DNA of 7,134 nucleotides from an uncultured Collinsella sp. (GCA_902495985.1 CABUZF010000051.1:1-7134), one strand, 5' to 3'; counted from the stretch's first letter, positions 1 to 5,453 are shown. Numbers and translations are program-made. Notes: generated by a model not told the origin, from the letters alone.

Positions 1-304
1 CAAGTGCGGTACGGGCACTCTGGTTGGTGCCCGAAAGCTTAGCGCCCACGGTAATAATCACGGCCTCATCGCCGGCCTCACGCGCCTCGGCAATAGCCTG
101 CGAAAACGCGTACGGGTTGACCTGGCCGGTCTTAGGCAGCTCATCGCGCTCCACGAGCATCTCGTAAAAGCGCTGATGATCGATGTCGACGCCATCCATG
201 TACACATCGGTGCCAAAGGTGACGGACAGTGGCAAAACGGCCAATGCTGGGTGCTCGGCCGGTGACATATCGCTTGCGGAATCGGTAATAATGCGGACGG
301 ACAT
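1..304 (-). CDS. DegV/FakB-family fatty-acid-binding protein, N-terminal part
   Basis: This is the first 101 residues of a DegV-family protein; the rest runs off the left edge. DegV (FakB) proteins bind one fatty acid and, in characterised Firmicutes, present it to the kinase FakA for phosphorylation and entry into phospholipid synthesis. Family marks seen here are the N-terminal IITDSASDM (residues 5-13), the LPLSVTFG strand (24-31), the KTGQVNPYAF segment (58-67), which replaces the usual TSQPS-like lipid-contact loop, and VGAKLSGTNQSA (86-97), matching the family's SSKLSGTYQSA signature. The ATG at 304 is preceded by GAAAGGA (311-317) with a 6-nt gap. It lies 118 bp downstream of the MarR gene on the same strand, so co-transcription is possible. 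The family is secure; its ligand and the presence of a FakA partner cannot be judged here. Confidence 0.9.
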   Translation of the reverse strand, partial: MSVRIITDSASDMSPAEHPALAVLPLSVTFGTDVYMDGVDIDHQRFYEMLVERDELPKTGQVNPYAFSQAIAEAREAGDEAVIITVGAKLSGTNQSARTAL

Positions 305-422
305 AGCGAATCCTTTCTTGCGCAGGTCCCGCGCAGGGAATTTTGACAGCAAGCCCCGGCACGGCATACGCGCTCAAACGGGACTATGCAGTTGTTAATT
401 GGAAGCAAATGCCTTGGCGGCC

Positions 423-872
423 TTAGATCTCGCGCAGGGTGTTGAGAATCGTGCGTAGCGACGCATACATCTGCTCGCGCTGCTCCACACCCATAGCCTT
501 ACCGGTGGTATCGAGCACCTCGCGAATGATGCGGTCCGCCTCGCTCATACTCTCGCCGCCCAGAGCGGTCAGGCGCACCGGAGCACGATACTTAACGGCG
601 GCATCGCCCGAATCATCGACCTCGACGTAGCCGCCCTCCTCCAGATGCGCGAGCGTGCGCGAGACGGCGGCGCGGGTCACGCCTGCCATGCGAGCGAGGT
701 CGGCGCCAGTCAGGCCGTCCTTGCTGCGCTCAAGATAGTACAGGCACATAACGTCGGAGCCCTTGAGGCCCAGCCTTGCGCCCTCGGATGTCTTAATGCG
801 CTGGATCTCCTTGTAGAGCCCGCTGATCAGTCCGACAAAGTCCTCGAAACGTGTCTCGTCGTTCTGCTGCAT
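423..872 (-). CDS. MarR-family winged-helix transcriptional regulator
   Basis: A 149-residue protein, the usual MarR length. Residues 8-34 form the N-terminal dimerisation helix. The winged helix follows: LKGSDVMCLYYLERS (36-50), LTGADLARMAGV (54-65), a recognition helix around TRAAVSRTLAHLEEGGYV (66-83) and a wing at about 86-103 (DDSGDAAVKYRAPVRLTALG). Residues 107-149 are the C-terminal dimerisation helices. MarR proteins are cytoplasmic dimers that bind palindromic operators and usually repress themselves and neighbours until a ligand binds. The ATG at 872 follows an AAAGGCGG-like site (882-889). An imperfect palindrome at 906-926 lies just upstream and could be its operator. The downstream DegV gene raises the possibility of a fatty-acid ligand, as for FabT, but nothing in the protein itself shows that. 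Confidence 0.9.
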   Translation of the reverse strand: MQQNDETRFEDFVGLISGLYKEIQRIKTSEGARLGLKGSDVMCLYYLERSKDGLTGADLARMAGVTRAAVSRTLAHLEEGGYVEVDDSGDAAVKYRAPVRLTALGGESMSEADRIIREVLDTTGKAMGVEQREQMYASLRTILNTLREI

Positions 873-905
873 GGGAGACGACCGCCTTTCGCTTGCATAA
901 TGCTA

Positions 906-926
906 ACGGGTAAACATCTTAACCGT
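906..926. promoter_or_regulatory. Candidate MarR operator, imperfect 21-bp palindrome
   Basis: Arms ACGGGTAAA and TTAACCGT are inverted around a short centre; seven of nine arm positions pair. It sits 34-54 bp upstream of the MarR start, where a promoter is expected, and has the size of MarR-family operators. Autoregulation is inferred from position and symmetry only. No convincing -35/-10 pair was found beside it. Confidence 0.3.
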
Positions 927-976
927 ACTTATCGGCCGCCAGCCCTGCGCACCCTATTTGTTAACCCATCAACATA

Positions 977-1017
977 AAAACCACCACAAAGGGGACAGGC
1001 ACCATTGTGGTGGTTTT
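977..1017 (-). terminator. GGGGAC-cored palindrome, copy A; likely terminator of the B3/B4 gene
   Basis: AAAACCACCACAA (977-989) and TTGTGGTGGTTTT (1005-1017) form a perfect 13-bp inverted repeat around a 15-nt loop containing GGGGACAGGCACC. It lies 28 bp past the B3/B4 stop codon. Read on the minus strand, the stem ends in a run of five T, so it can act as an intrinsic terminator, and its A/T arms would also allow plus-strand use. The same unit recurs in opposite orientation at 1935-1975 with 38 of 41 positions identical, so it is a dispersed repeat as well as a terminator. Confidence 0.65.
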
Positions 1018-1045
1018 GACCGTCGAGTTTGATCCGCAGACTTCG

Positions 1046-1765
1046 CTACAGCTCCACGCAGGGATTGTCGCGAGTCACAAGCGTCTTAACGACAACCGTC
1101 GCTCCCAGATAACGCTCGAGCAACTCAGCGAGGCGATCGATCGCGGCCTGGCAGTCCTTCATTCGCTCGGGCTCCACGCACTCAATCGCCAGGAACGCAT
1201 CGGCCGAATCATCGGACAGAGCCGTTCGAACGCCGTCGCGCCAGTTCCAGCAGCGGCACACGGCGCCCGCATCATCGATATAGGCCAGCTCGCAGGGCAG
1301 CGTCGGATCGTCCGCCTCCTCGCCAAGCGGCAAGAACGCGTCGCCACCGTCGGTCACCTTCAGGCGAAGGTCTCCCTCGATCGCATGCAGATCCTCGCCT
1401 CCCACGGGCAGCGCGTAGGTCAGCGACACCGTGTTGTAAATATCCACCGCCGGCGTGATATGACCGACCGGCTTGCCCTTGAGCACGCGCTTAAGCAGGT
1501 TCTCAATCGAACAACGCGCACCCTTCTTAGTCTTGAACAGACGATACGCCTCGCGCCATGCCTTGACCGGTGCGTTCTCGCTGATAGTGTCGCTGGTCAG
1601 ATGACGCTCCGCGTCGATATTGGCGCGATCGAGCAGCGCCGCAATCGCGTCCACGTCCTCTTGAGGAATCTGCGCCGCGGGTTTCATGCCCTCAACGACT
1701 ACAACACCGACCGCTGCCTGCGGAAACAGCTCCCAAAATGAATCCTCGGCAATAAAGCTCTTCAC
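1046..1765 (-). CDS. Free-standing B3/B4 (PheT-like tRNA-editing) domain protein
   Basis: A 239-residue protein resembling the solo B3/B4 family (COG3382), related to the module of the phenylalanyl-tRNA synthetase beta chain that hydrolyses mischarged Tyr-tRNA(Phe). Seen here: KSFIAEDSFWELFPQAAVGVV (from residue 2), WREAYRLFK (70-78), CSIENLLKRVLKGKPVGHITP (from 85), VDIYNTVSLTYALPVGGEDL (107-126), LRLKVTDGGDAFLPLG (133-148) and CRCWNWRDGVRT (170-181). These match family positions in order. No other PheT domains are present, so this is not a synthetase. A trans-editing role is plausible but unproven for most members. The start is taken as GTG at 1765, because AAGGGAG (1771-1777) lies 5 nt upstream and the protein then begins as relatives do; the longer frame from TTG at 1792 lacks this support. 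It lies downstream of pckA, separated by a likely terminator. Confidence 0.85.
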   Translation of the reverse strand: MKSFIAEDSFWELFPQAAVGVVVVEGMKPAAQIPQEDVDAIAALLDRANIDAERHLTSDTISENAPVKAWREAYRLFKTKKGARCSIENLLKRVLKGKPVGHITPAVDIYNTVSLTYALPVGGEDLHAIEGDLRLKVTDGGDAFLPLGEEADDPTLPCELAYIDDAGAVCRCWNWRDGVRTALSDDSADAFLAIECVEPERMKDCQAAIDRLAELLERYLGATVVVKTLVTRDNPCVEL

Positions 1766-1871
1766 GCATGCTCCCTTCACGATTCGCGCCAACGCGAGCG
1801 CCTAAACAAAAAGCGCCCTTACAACGACCACCTTCAAAGTCCTACGGTGCCGTCACAAGAACGCTTACGCT

Positions 1872-1893
1872 GTCCCCATCCGGAGAAGGGGAC
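1872..1893. repeat. Short GGGGAC inverted repeat between pckA and the B3/B4 gene
   Basis: GTCCCC (1872-1877) and GGGGAC (1888-1893) pair around a 10-nt loop containing the palindrome TCCGGA. It shares the GGGGAC core with the other intergenic palindromes here but has no T tract. It could lie in the B3/B4 leader. No clear promoter was found in the 1766-1934 gap. Confidence 0.35.
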
Positions 1894-1934
1894 GATATGT
1901 CAGGCGTATTGTAACCCGAGTCATCCACGTGAGC

Positions 1935-1975
1935 AAAACCACCACAAAGGTGCCTGTCCCCTTTGTGGTGGATAT
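1935..1975 (-). terminator. GGGGAC-cored palindrome, copy B; likely pckA terminator
   Basis: CCACCACAAAG (1939-1949) and CTTTGTGGTGG (1961-1971) form a perfect 11-bp stem with an 11-nt loop. It begins 15 bp after the pckA stop codon. On the minus strand it is followed by TTTTG, so it resembles a rho-independent terminator. The whole unit is the inverted counterpart of copy A (977-1017), with three mismatches in 41. Confidence 0.65.
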
Positions 1976-1990
1976 GGACTCACGGCGAAG

Positions 1991-3661
1991 CTAGTGGCGG
2001 AGTCCCAGCAGGCCGCGGCCGCGATGACGGGCCTCGGCGGACACCTGGGCGTGCGGGCCGGCGGCTTTGACGGACTCGGGCAGGTGCGAGTACTTCTTCT
2101 CGAAGTTCTCCTCGAACATCACCGCCAGGTTGTGCGCGGCCTCGTCGTAGCGCGCGGTGCTCTGCCAGTATTGGCGCGGCACCAGGATGCCATCGGGCAC
2201 GCCGTGGCACGTCGTGGGAATGTCGACGTTAAAGATGTCGTCGTGCACGAACTCGCTGTCCTCAAAGGTGCCGTCGAGGGCGCGCGCGACCAGCGAGCGC
2301 GTGTAGGCCAGCTCGATGCGATGACCCACGCCGTAGCCGCCGCCGATCCAGCCGGTGTTGACCAGGTACACGCGCGTGCGGCCGTCGGCAATGCGCTCGC
2401 CAAGCATCTTGGCGTAAACCATGGGGTCGAGCGGCATAAACGGCTCGCCGAACAGCGAAGAGAACGTGGGCGTGGGCTCGGTGACGCCGACCTCGGTGCC
2501 GGGAATCTTAGCCGTAAAGCCCGTCACAAAGTGGTACATGGCGGCGTCGGCCGTCAGGCGCGAGATGGGCGGCAGCACGCCAAAAGCGTCGCAAGTCAGG
2601 AACAGCACGACACTCGGAGTGGTGCCCATGCCCTTAGTCCACGCGTTAGGAATGTGCTCCACGGGATAGGCCACGCGCGTGTTGTGCGTGATCGAGATGT
2701 CGTCGTAGTTGGGCTTGCGGTTCTCGTCGAGCACCACGTTTTCGCAAATGGCGCCAAAACGGACGGCGTTGAAGATCTCGGGCTCGTGGAAGGCGTCCAG
2801 GCCCTCGCATTTGGCGTAGCAGCCACCCTCGATGTTGAAGATGCCCATGTCGGACCAACCGTGCTCGTCGTCGCCGATCAGCAGGCGCGTGGGATTGGCC
2901 GAAAGCGTGGTCTTGCCGGTGCCGGACAGGCCAAAGAACACGGCGGTCTCGTGCGTGACGGGATCCATGCTGGCCGAGCAATGCATGGGCAGCACGTCGT
3001 CCTCGACAGGCAGCAGGTAGTTCATGACACTGAAGATGGACTTTTTGATTTCGCCGGAGTAGCCGGTACCCGCGACCAAAATCACGCGCTCCTGGAAGTT
3101 GATGACCACGGCGGCGCTGGAGTTGAGGCCCTTGATGGCAGGATCGCACTGGTAACCGGGCGCTGCGAGCACGCAGAAGTCGGGCTCGCCGGTGCGCGCG
3201 ATTTCGCGGGCGAGCGGACGGGCGAGCATTTGCTTAATGAAGAGTGCCTGGCTGGCACGCTCGCAGGCAACAAGCAGGCGACGCGTGTGGTTGCGGTCAG
3301 CGCCCGCCATGCCGCGCGTGACGAACACGTCGCGCTCGTTGAGATAGTCGACGATGCCGGCCTTGATGGCCTCATAGCTCTCGACGGACAGTGGGCGGTT
3401 GACCGCACCCCAGGCGATCTTGTCGTGAACATCGGGGGTGTCAACGATAAAACGATCGTTGGGCGAACGACCAGTGCGCTCCCCCGTCTCGATCACGAGC
3501 GCGCCATTAGAAGCCATACGGCCCTCTTTGCGACGAATAGCGTGCTCGACAAGCTCTGCCGCCGGCAGGTCCACCAGCAGACGGGGTTGATTCTCGGCGG
3601 GATCTTCAACGAGCGTAATACCAAAGTTGGACAGAACTTCTGCAGGGGTAACACCAGGCAT
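1991..3661 (-). CDS. pckA: Phosphoenolpyruvate carboxykinase (ATP)
   Basis: A 556-residue cytosolic enzyme interconverting oxaloacetate + ATP and PEP + ADP + CO2. All hallmarks are present: ERTGRSPNDRFIVD (61-74, with Arg65 for substrate), GTGYSGEIKKS (198-208, Lys206/207 near the metal), His227 in LPMHCSA, the P-loop GLSGTGKTT (244-252, Lys250), IGDDEHGW (262-269, metal-binding Asp264/265), NTR at 327-329 (Arg329) and FLTCDAFGVLPP (354-365). The frame stays open upstream to 3775, but the ATG at 3661 is chosen because AAAGGAGG (3666-3673) sits 4 nt upstream and the protein then begins where the family does. It is slightly longer than usual (about 520-540): roughly 20 Arg/His-rich residues follow the AAGP (533-536) near which relatives end. 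Fermentative gut bacteria often run this enzyme toward oxaloacetate; the direction here is unknown. The terminator-like palindrome at 1935-1975 follows. Confidence 0.97.
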   Translation of the reverse strand: MPGVTPAEVLSNFGITLVEDPAENQPRLLVDLPAAELVEHAIRRKEGRMASNGALVIETGERTGRSPNDRFIVDTPDVHDKIAWGAVNRPLSVESYEAIKAGIVDYLNERDVFVTRGMAGADRNHTRRLLVACERASQALFIKQMLARPLAREIARTGEPDFCVLAAPGYQCDPAIKGLNSSAAVVINFQERVILVAGTGYSGEIKKSIFSVMNYLLPVEDDVLPMHCSASMDPVTHETAVFFGLSGTGKTTLSANPTRLLIGDDEHGWSDMGIFNIEGGCYAKCEGLDAFHEPEIFNAVRFGAICENVVLDENRKPNYDDISITHNTRVAYPVEHIPNAWTKGMGTTPSVVLFLTCDAFGVLPPISRLTADAAMYHFVTGFTAKIPGTEVGVTEPTPTFSSLFGEPFMPLDPMVYAKMLGERIADGRTRVYLVNTGWIGGGYGVGHRIELAYTRSLVARALDGTFEDSEFVHDDIFNVDIPTTCHGVPDGILVPRQYWQSTARYDEAAHNLAVMFEENFEKKYSHLPESVKAAGPHAQVSAEARHRGRGLLGLRH

Positions 3662-3702
3662 GGGGCCTCCTTTAAAAACGCGACACGTTGACGCGACGCG
3701 CA

Positions 3703-3718
3703 CTTTACTCACGTAAAG
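3703..3718. promoter_or_regulatory. Inverted repeat in the pckA leader
   Basis: CTTTAC (3703-3708) and GTAAAG (3713-3718) are perfectly inverted with a 4-nt spacer, 42-57 nt upstream of the pckA start. It could be a protein-binding site or a small hairpin in the mRNA leader. No T tract or riboswitch-like fold accompanies it. Confidence 0.3.
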
Positions 3719-3735
3719 CCCGTTGTACCCGATAT

Positions 3736-3751
3736 GCAAAAACGTTTTTGC
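3736..3751. promoter_or_regulatory. Perfect 16-bp palindrome upstream of pckA, LacI-type operator candidate
   Basis: GCAAAAACGTTTTTGC is fully symmetric with a central CG, the form typical of LacI/GalR-family and CcpA-like operators (A-rich half, CG centre, T-rich half). It lies 75-90 bp upstream of the pckA start, a sensible place for carbon-source control. A weak promoter reading begins at its edge (TTGCAT, 17-bp spacer, TTACGT, minus strand). No cognate regulator is in the window. Confidence 0.4.
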
Positions 3752-3756
3752 GGCAA

Positions 3757-3773
3757 GGGCGGCAAGCCCGCCC
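3757..3773. repeat. GC-rich hairpin upstream of pckA
   Basis: GGGCGG (3757-3762) pairs with CCGCCC (3768-3773) around CAAGC. It adjoins the 16-bp palindrome. There is no T tract on either side close enough to call a terminator; function unknown. Confidence 0.3.
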
Positions 3774-3800
3774 AACGGTCAAAAATCGCAGGCAAGCGGC

Positions 3801-3842
3801 CTAGTCATTGGGGACGCTTTTAAACGACTAGTCATTGGGGAC
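3801..3842. repeat. Two direct copies of a 15-bp GGGGAC-ending repeat
   Basis: CTAGTCATTGGGGAC occurs at 3801-3815 and again at 3828-3842, 27 bp apart start to start. Both end in the GGGGAC shared by the other intergenic palindromes. The second copy runs into the hairpin at 3837-3876. This looks like a local duplication within a REP-like cluster, not a CRISPR array (two units, 12-bp gap). Confidence 0.6.
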
Positions 3843-3876
3843 ACTCTTGAACAGACAACATTCAAGGAGTGTCCCC
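3837..3876. repeat. REP-like palindrome, GGGGACACTC type
   Basis: GGGGACACTCTTGAA (3837-3851) is inverted at 3861-3876 (TTCAAGGAGTGTCCCC) with one bulged base and a 9-nt loop. It lies in the pckA-IS intergenic cluster. The GGGGAC end matches copies A and B though the rest differs, suggesting a related but distinct palindrome type. Confidence 0.65.
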
Positions 3877-3879
3877 GGA

Positions 3880-3914
3880 TGCCGGCACTTAGGGACGTTC
3901 CCAGAGTGCCGGCA
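3880..3914. repeat. REP-like palindrome, TGCCGGCACT type, beside the IS left end
   Basis: TGCCGGCACT (3880-3889) and AGTGCCGGCA (3905-3914) form a perfect 10-bp stem. The interior also has partial GGGA/TCCC symmetry. Part of it (3883-3901) is repeated inverted at 5480-5498 on the far side of the insertion sequence, so two alternative hairpins can form. Confidence 0.65.
3883..3901 (+). repeat. Left half of a 19-bp inverted repeat flanking the IS
   Basis: CGGCACTTAGGGACGTTCC here is perfectly complementary to 5480-5498. It lies outside the element's own 15-bp repeats. It is best read as one arm of a palindromic target split by insertion. Confidence 0.7.
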
Positions 3915-3920
3915 CAGACG

Positions 3921-3935
3921 ATATGAGCAGGACAT
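3921..3935 (+). repeat. Left subterminal inverted repeat of the IS
   Basis: ATATGAGCAGGACAT, an exact inverse of 5460-5474. Fifteen perfect pairs between the outer parts of one element are unlikely by chance and mark its approximate left limit. Confidence 0.7.
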
Positions 3936-3944
3936 AAAAACATT

Positions 3945-4040
3945 GAGAGCCCCTGCTGCATGAAAGACCGCGGATTAGGCCGACAATGGTGAGTGTCTAA
4001 TCCAACCGTGGCGGCCACGCCGCATTCATGGAAGGGGCTC
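3945..4040 (+). promoter_or_regulatory. Folded leader of the transposase mRNA, hiding the ribosome site
   Basis: A transcript across this leader can form an outer stem of GAGCCCCT (3947-3954) with AGGGGCTC (4033-4040), continued by CATGAA (3959-3964) with TTCATG (4025-4030). Inside are two hairpins: GGATTAG/CTAATCC (3972-3978/3997-4003) and CGTGG/CCACG (4007-4011/4015-4019). The outer stem covers the GGAAGGGG Shine-Dalgarno site (4030-4037). It may limit transposase translation from read-through transcripts, as known for IS10 and IS50. It could instead be part of a guide RNA. Confidence 0.5.
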
Positions 4041-4042
4041 CC

Positions 4043-5155
4043 ATGCTCGATACTACCACCTTCGTCGGCCTCGACGTCCACGCCCGCTCGATAAAGGCAG
4101 TCTCCCTCGACGTCATGACCGGGGAGGTGCGCTGCGCGACCTTCGGCTACGACGCCGGGGCAGTCGCGGAGTGGGTGCGGTCCGTGGACCCAAAGGCCAG
4201 GTGCGTGTACGAATCCGGGGTCACGGGGTTCGACCTGCAGAAGAGGCTCTCCGGCCTCGGGGTCGACTGCGTGGTCGGCGCCGTCTCGAAGATGATCAAG
4301 CCCAGCGCGGACAGGCGCAGGAAGAACGACCGCAACGACGCCGAGTTCCTCGCCCGCATGCTGTCGGTCGGCAACGTCGTCGAGGTGTGGGTCCCCGACG
4401 ACGAGTGCGAGGCCGCCCGCGACCTGACCAGGGCGCTCGAGGACGCGAGGGACGACCTCTCGCGCGCGAAGCAGCGGCTCTCCAAGTTCCTGCTCAGGCA
4501 CGGGCTCGCCTTCGACGAGAGGACGCCCACCGGCCGCAGGAAGGGCAACTGGACCCGGGCGCACTGGTCCTGGATCGAGTCGATTAGGTTCGCGGAGGGG
4601 GCCGACAACGACGTGCTCGCCTACTACGTCGACGCGGTCAGGCGGGCGGCGGAGGAGAAGGCGCGGCTCGAGGGGCTCGTCGAGGCCGAGGCCCGCAAGC
4701 CCAGGTGGAGGAGGAGGGTCGACTCCCTGCGCTGCCTCAAGGGCGTCGACACCGCGACGGCCGCCGACCTCGTGTTCGAGGCCGGCGAGTTCTCGAGGTT
4801 CAGGAACGCCCGGTCGTTCGCCGCATGGGTCGGCCTGACGCCCTCCGAGCACTCCAGCGGGGAGAGCGACCGCAGGGGCGCGATCACCAAGGCCGGCAAC
4901 AAGCACCTGAGGAAGGCGCTGGTCGAGGCCGCGTGGCACTACCTGACGTGCTCGGGGCGGCCGAAGGACCTCGCCAAGGGCCAGGCCCCGGACCGGGTCG
5001 CCCGCAGGCATGCCGCCAAGGGCGTGCGGAGGCTGGTCGAGAGGCGGGAGGCGCTGCTCGCGCGCGGGGTCCACAACAACAAGGCGAACGTGGCCACGGC
5101 GCGCGAGCTCGCCTGCTGGGTGTGGGCGGTCGGCCTCATGGCCGAGGAGGCGTAG
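4043..5155 (+). CDS. IS110-family transposase (DEDD + serine)
   Basis: A 370-residue recombinase. The N-terminal RuvC-like DEDD domain begins FVGLDVHARS (7-16, Asp11), continues CVYESGVTG (54-62, Glu57) and carries KNDRNDAEFLARML (94-107, Asp96 and Asp99). A charged coiled-coil region spans about 120-220. The C-terminal Transposase_20 domain has LKGVDTATAADL (232-243) and GLTPSEHSSGESDRRGAITK (264-283), where Ser272 is the likely catalytic serine, then AGNKHLRKALVEAAW (284-298). In the family the two domains cut and rejoin DNA guided by an RNA encoded by the same element. All catalytic positions are intact. The ATG at 4043 is preferred over the in-frame ATG at 4028 because GAAGGGG (4031-4037) is 5 nt upstream. 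AGG is the most frequent arginine codon, unlike the CGC/CGT-rich host genes, which suggests recent transfer. Confidence 0.95.
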   Translation: MLDTTTFVGLDVHARSIKAVSLDVMTGEVRCATFGYDAGAVAEWVRSVDPKARCVYESGVTGFDLQKRLSGLGVDCVVGAVSKMIKPSADRRRKNDRNDAEFLARMLSVGNVVEVWVPDDECEAARDLTRALEDARDDLSRAKQRLSKFLLRHGLAFDERTPTGRRKGNWTRAHWSWIESIRFAEGADNDVLAYYVDAVRRAAEEKARLEGLVEAEARKPRWRRRVDSLRCLKGVDTATAADLVFEAGEFSRFRNARSFAAWVGLTPSEHSSGESDRRGAITKAGNKHLRKALVEAAWHYLTCSGRPKDLAKGQAPDRVARRHAAKGVRRLVERREALLARGVHNNKANVATARELACWVWAVGLMAEEA

Positions 5156-5447
5156 GGGGGCCGGTCCCCCGCACATAAGCCGATCACCCCGGAAGCGGTT
5201 CGATCCGAAGCCGTTGAGGCGAACCTCAGGTCCCTTTTCTGCGAGCGCACAGGGCGCCACACGCGTGCACAGACTGTCGGTTCGACGTAGAAGCCTCAGC
5301 CGTAGCAACGGATTGCCCAGCGAGAGATCGCCGCGGGCGGATATTAAACTGCAAAGACGAGCGTCGGGAAGACACGCCGAGGTCGCCGCGGACGGGCTGA
5401 TATAGGGAGAGGGCCTGACCCCATATCGTTGGGGCCAGGCCCGATTT
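5156..5447 (+). ncRNA. Candidate bridge/seeker guide RNA region of the IS
   Basis: About 290 nt of noncoding DNA follow the transposase stop, where IS1111-type elements encode their guide RNA. The stretch can fold extensively: GGGGG/CCCCC (5156-5160/5166-5170), TGAGG/CCTCA with a CGAA tetraloop (5215-5228) and CCGTTG/CAACGG (5211-5216/5306-5311). It carries two imperfect direct repeats: CGGTTCGA-N3/4-GAAGCC (5196-5212, 5278-5295) and TCGCCGCGG-R-CGG (5328-5340, 5383-5395). A terminator-like hairpin ends it. The exact RNA ends and guide loops cannot be set from sequence alone. Confidence 0.5.
5411..5447 (+). terminator. Rho-independent terminator-like hairpin near the IS right end
   Basis: GGGCCTGACCCC (5411-5422) and GGGGCCAGGCCC (5431-5442) pair at 11 of 12 positions with an 8-nt loop, followed on the plus strand by GATTTT. 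It would end the transposase/guide-RNA transcript. Read on the minus strand it lacks a good T tract, so it is a poor terminator for the permease. Confidence 0.65.
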
Positions 5448-5453
5448 TGCCTC

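Noticed and set aside
1007..1741. Plus-strand open frame of 244 codons
   Set aside because: It is the mirror of the B3/B4 gene, has no family resemblance and starts inside a repeat hairpin.
1766..1792. TTG start at 1792 for the B3/B4 gene
   Set aside because: The GTG at 1765 has a well-spaced AAGGGAG site and gives the usual N-terminus.
1847..3691. Long plus-strand open frame of 614 codons
   Set aside because: It lies opposite pckA, whose motifs are unmistakable. The translation is Val/Ala/Gly/His-rich with no recognisable domain, a usual GC-rich antisense artefact.
3703..3751. Possible riboswitch in the pckA leader
   Set aside because: Only two small independent palindromes are present, with no known aptamer core or linked terminator.
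3662..3775. N-terminal extension of pckA to the ATG at 3775
   Set aside because: It would cover the leader palindromes. It has no family resemblance, and a strong Shine-Dalgarno site sits just before the ATG at 3661.
3801..3842. Possible CRISPR array
   Set aside because: There are only two 15-bp repeats with a 12-bp gap and no cas genes; they belong to the GGGGAC repeat cluster.
4028..4042. ATG at 4028 as transposase start
   Set aside because: It overlaps the Shine-Dalgarno site of the ATG at 4043, which gives the typical IS110 N-terminus.
5196..5212. tRNA T-arm-like GGTTCGATCC
   Set aside because: The flanks do not form the 5-bp T stem, and no acceptor, D or anticodon arms are found around it.
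3779..5308. Minus-strand open frame of 509 codons
   Set aside because: It lies opposite the transposase, is Pro/Arg/Leu-rich without motifs, and runs through the noncoding ends of the element and the repeat cluster.
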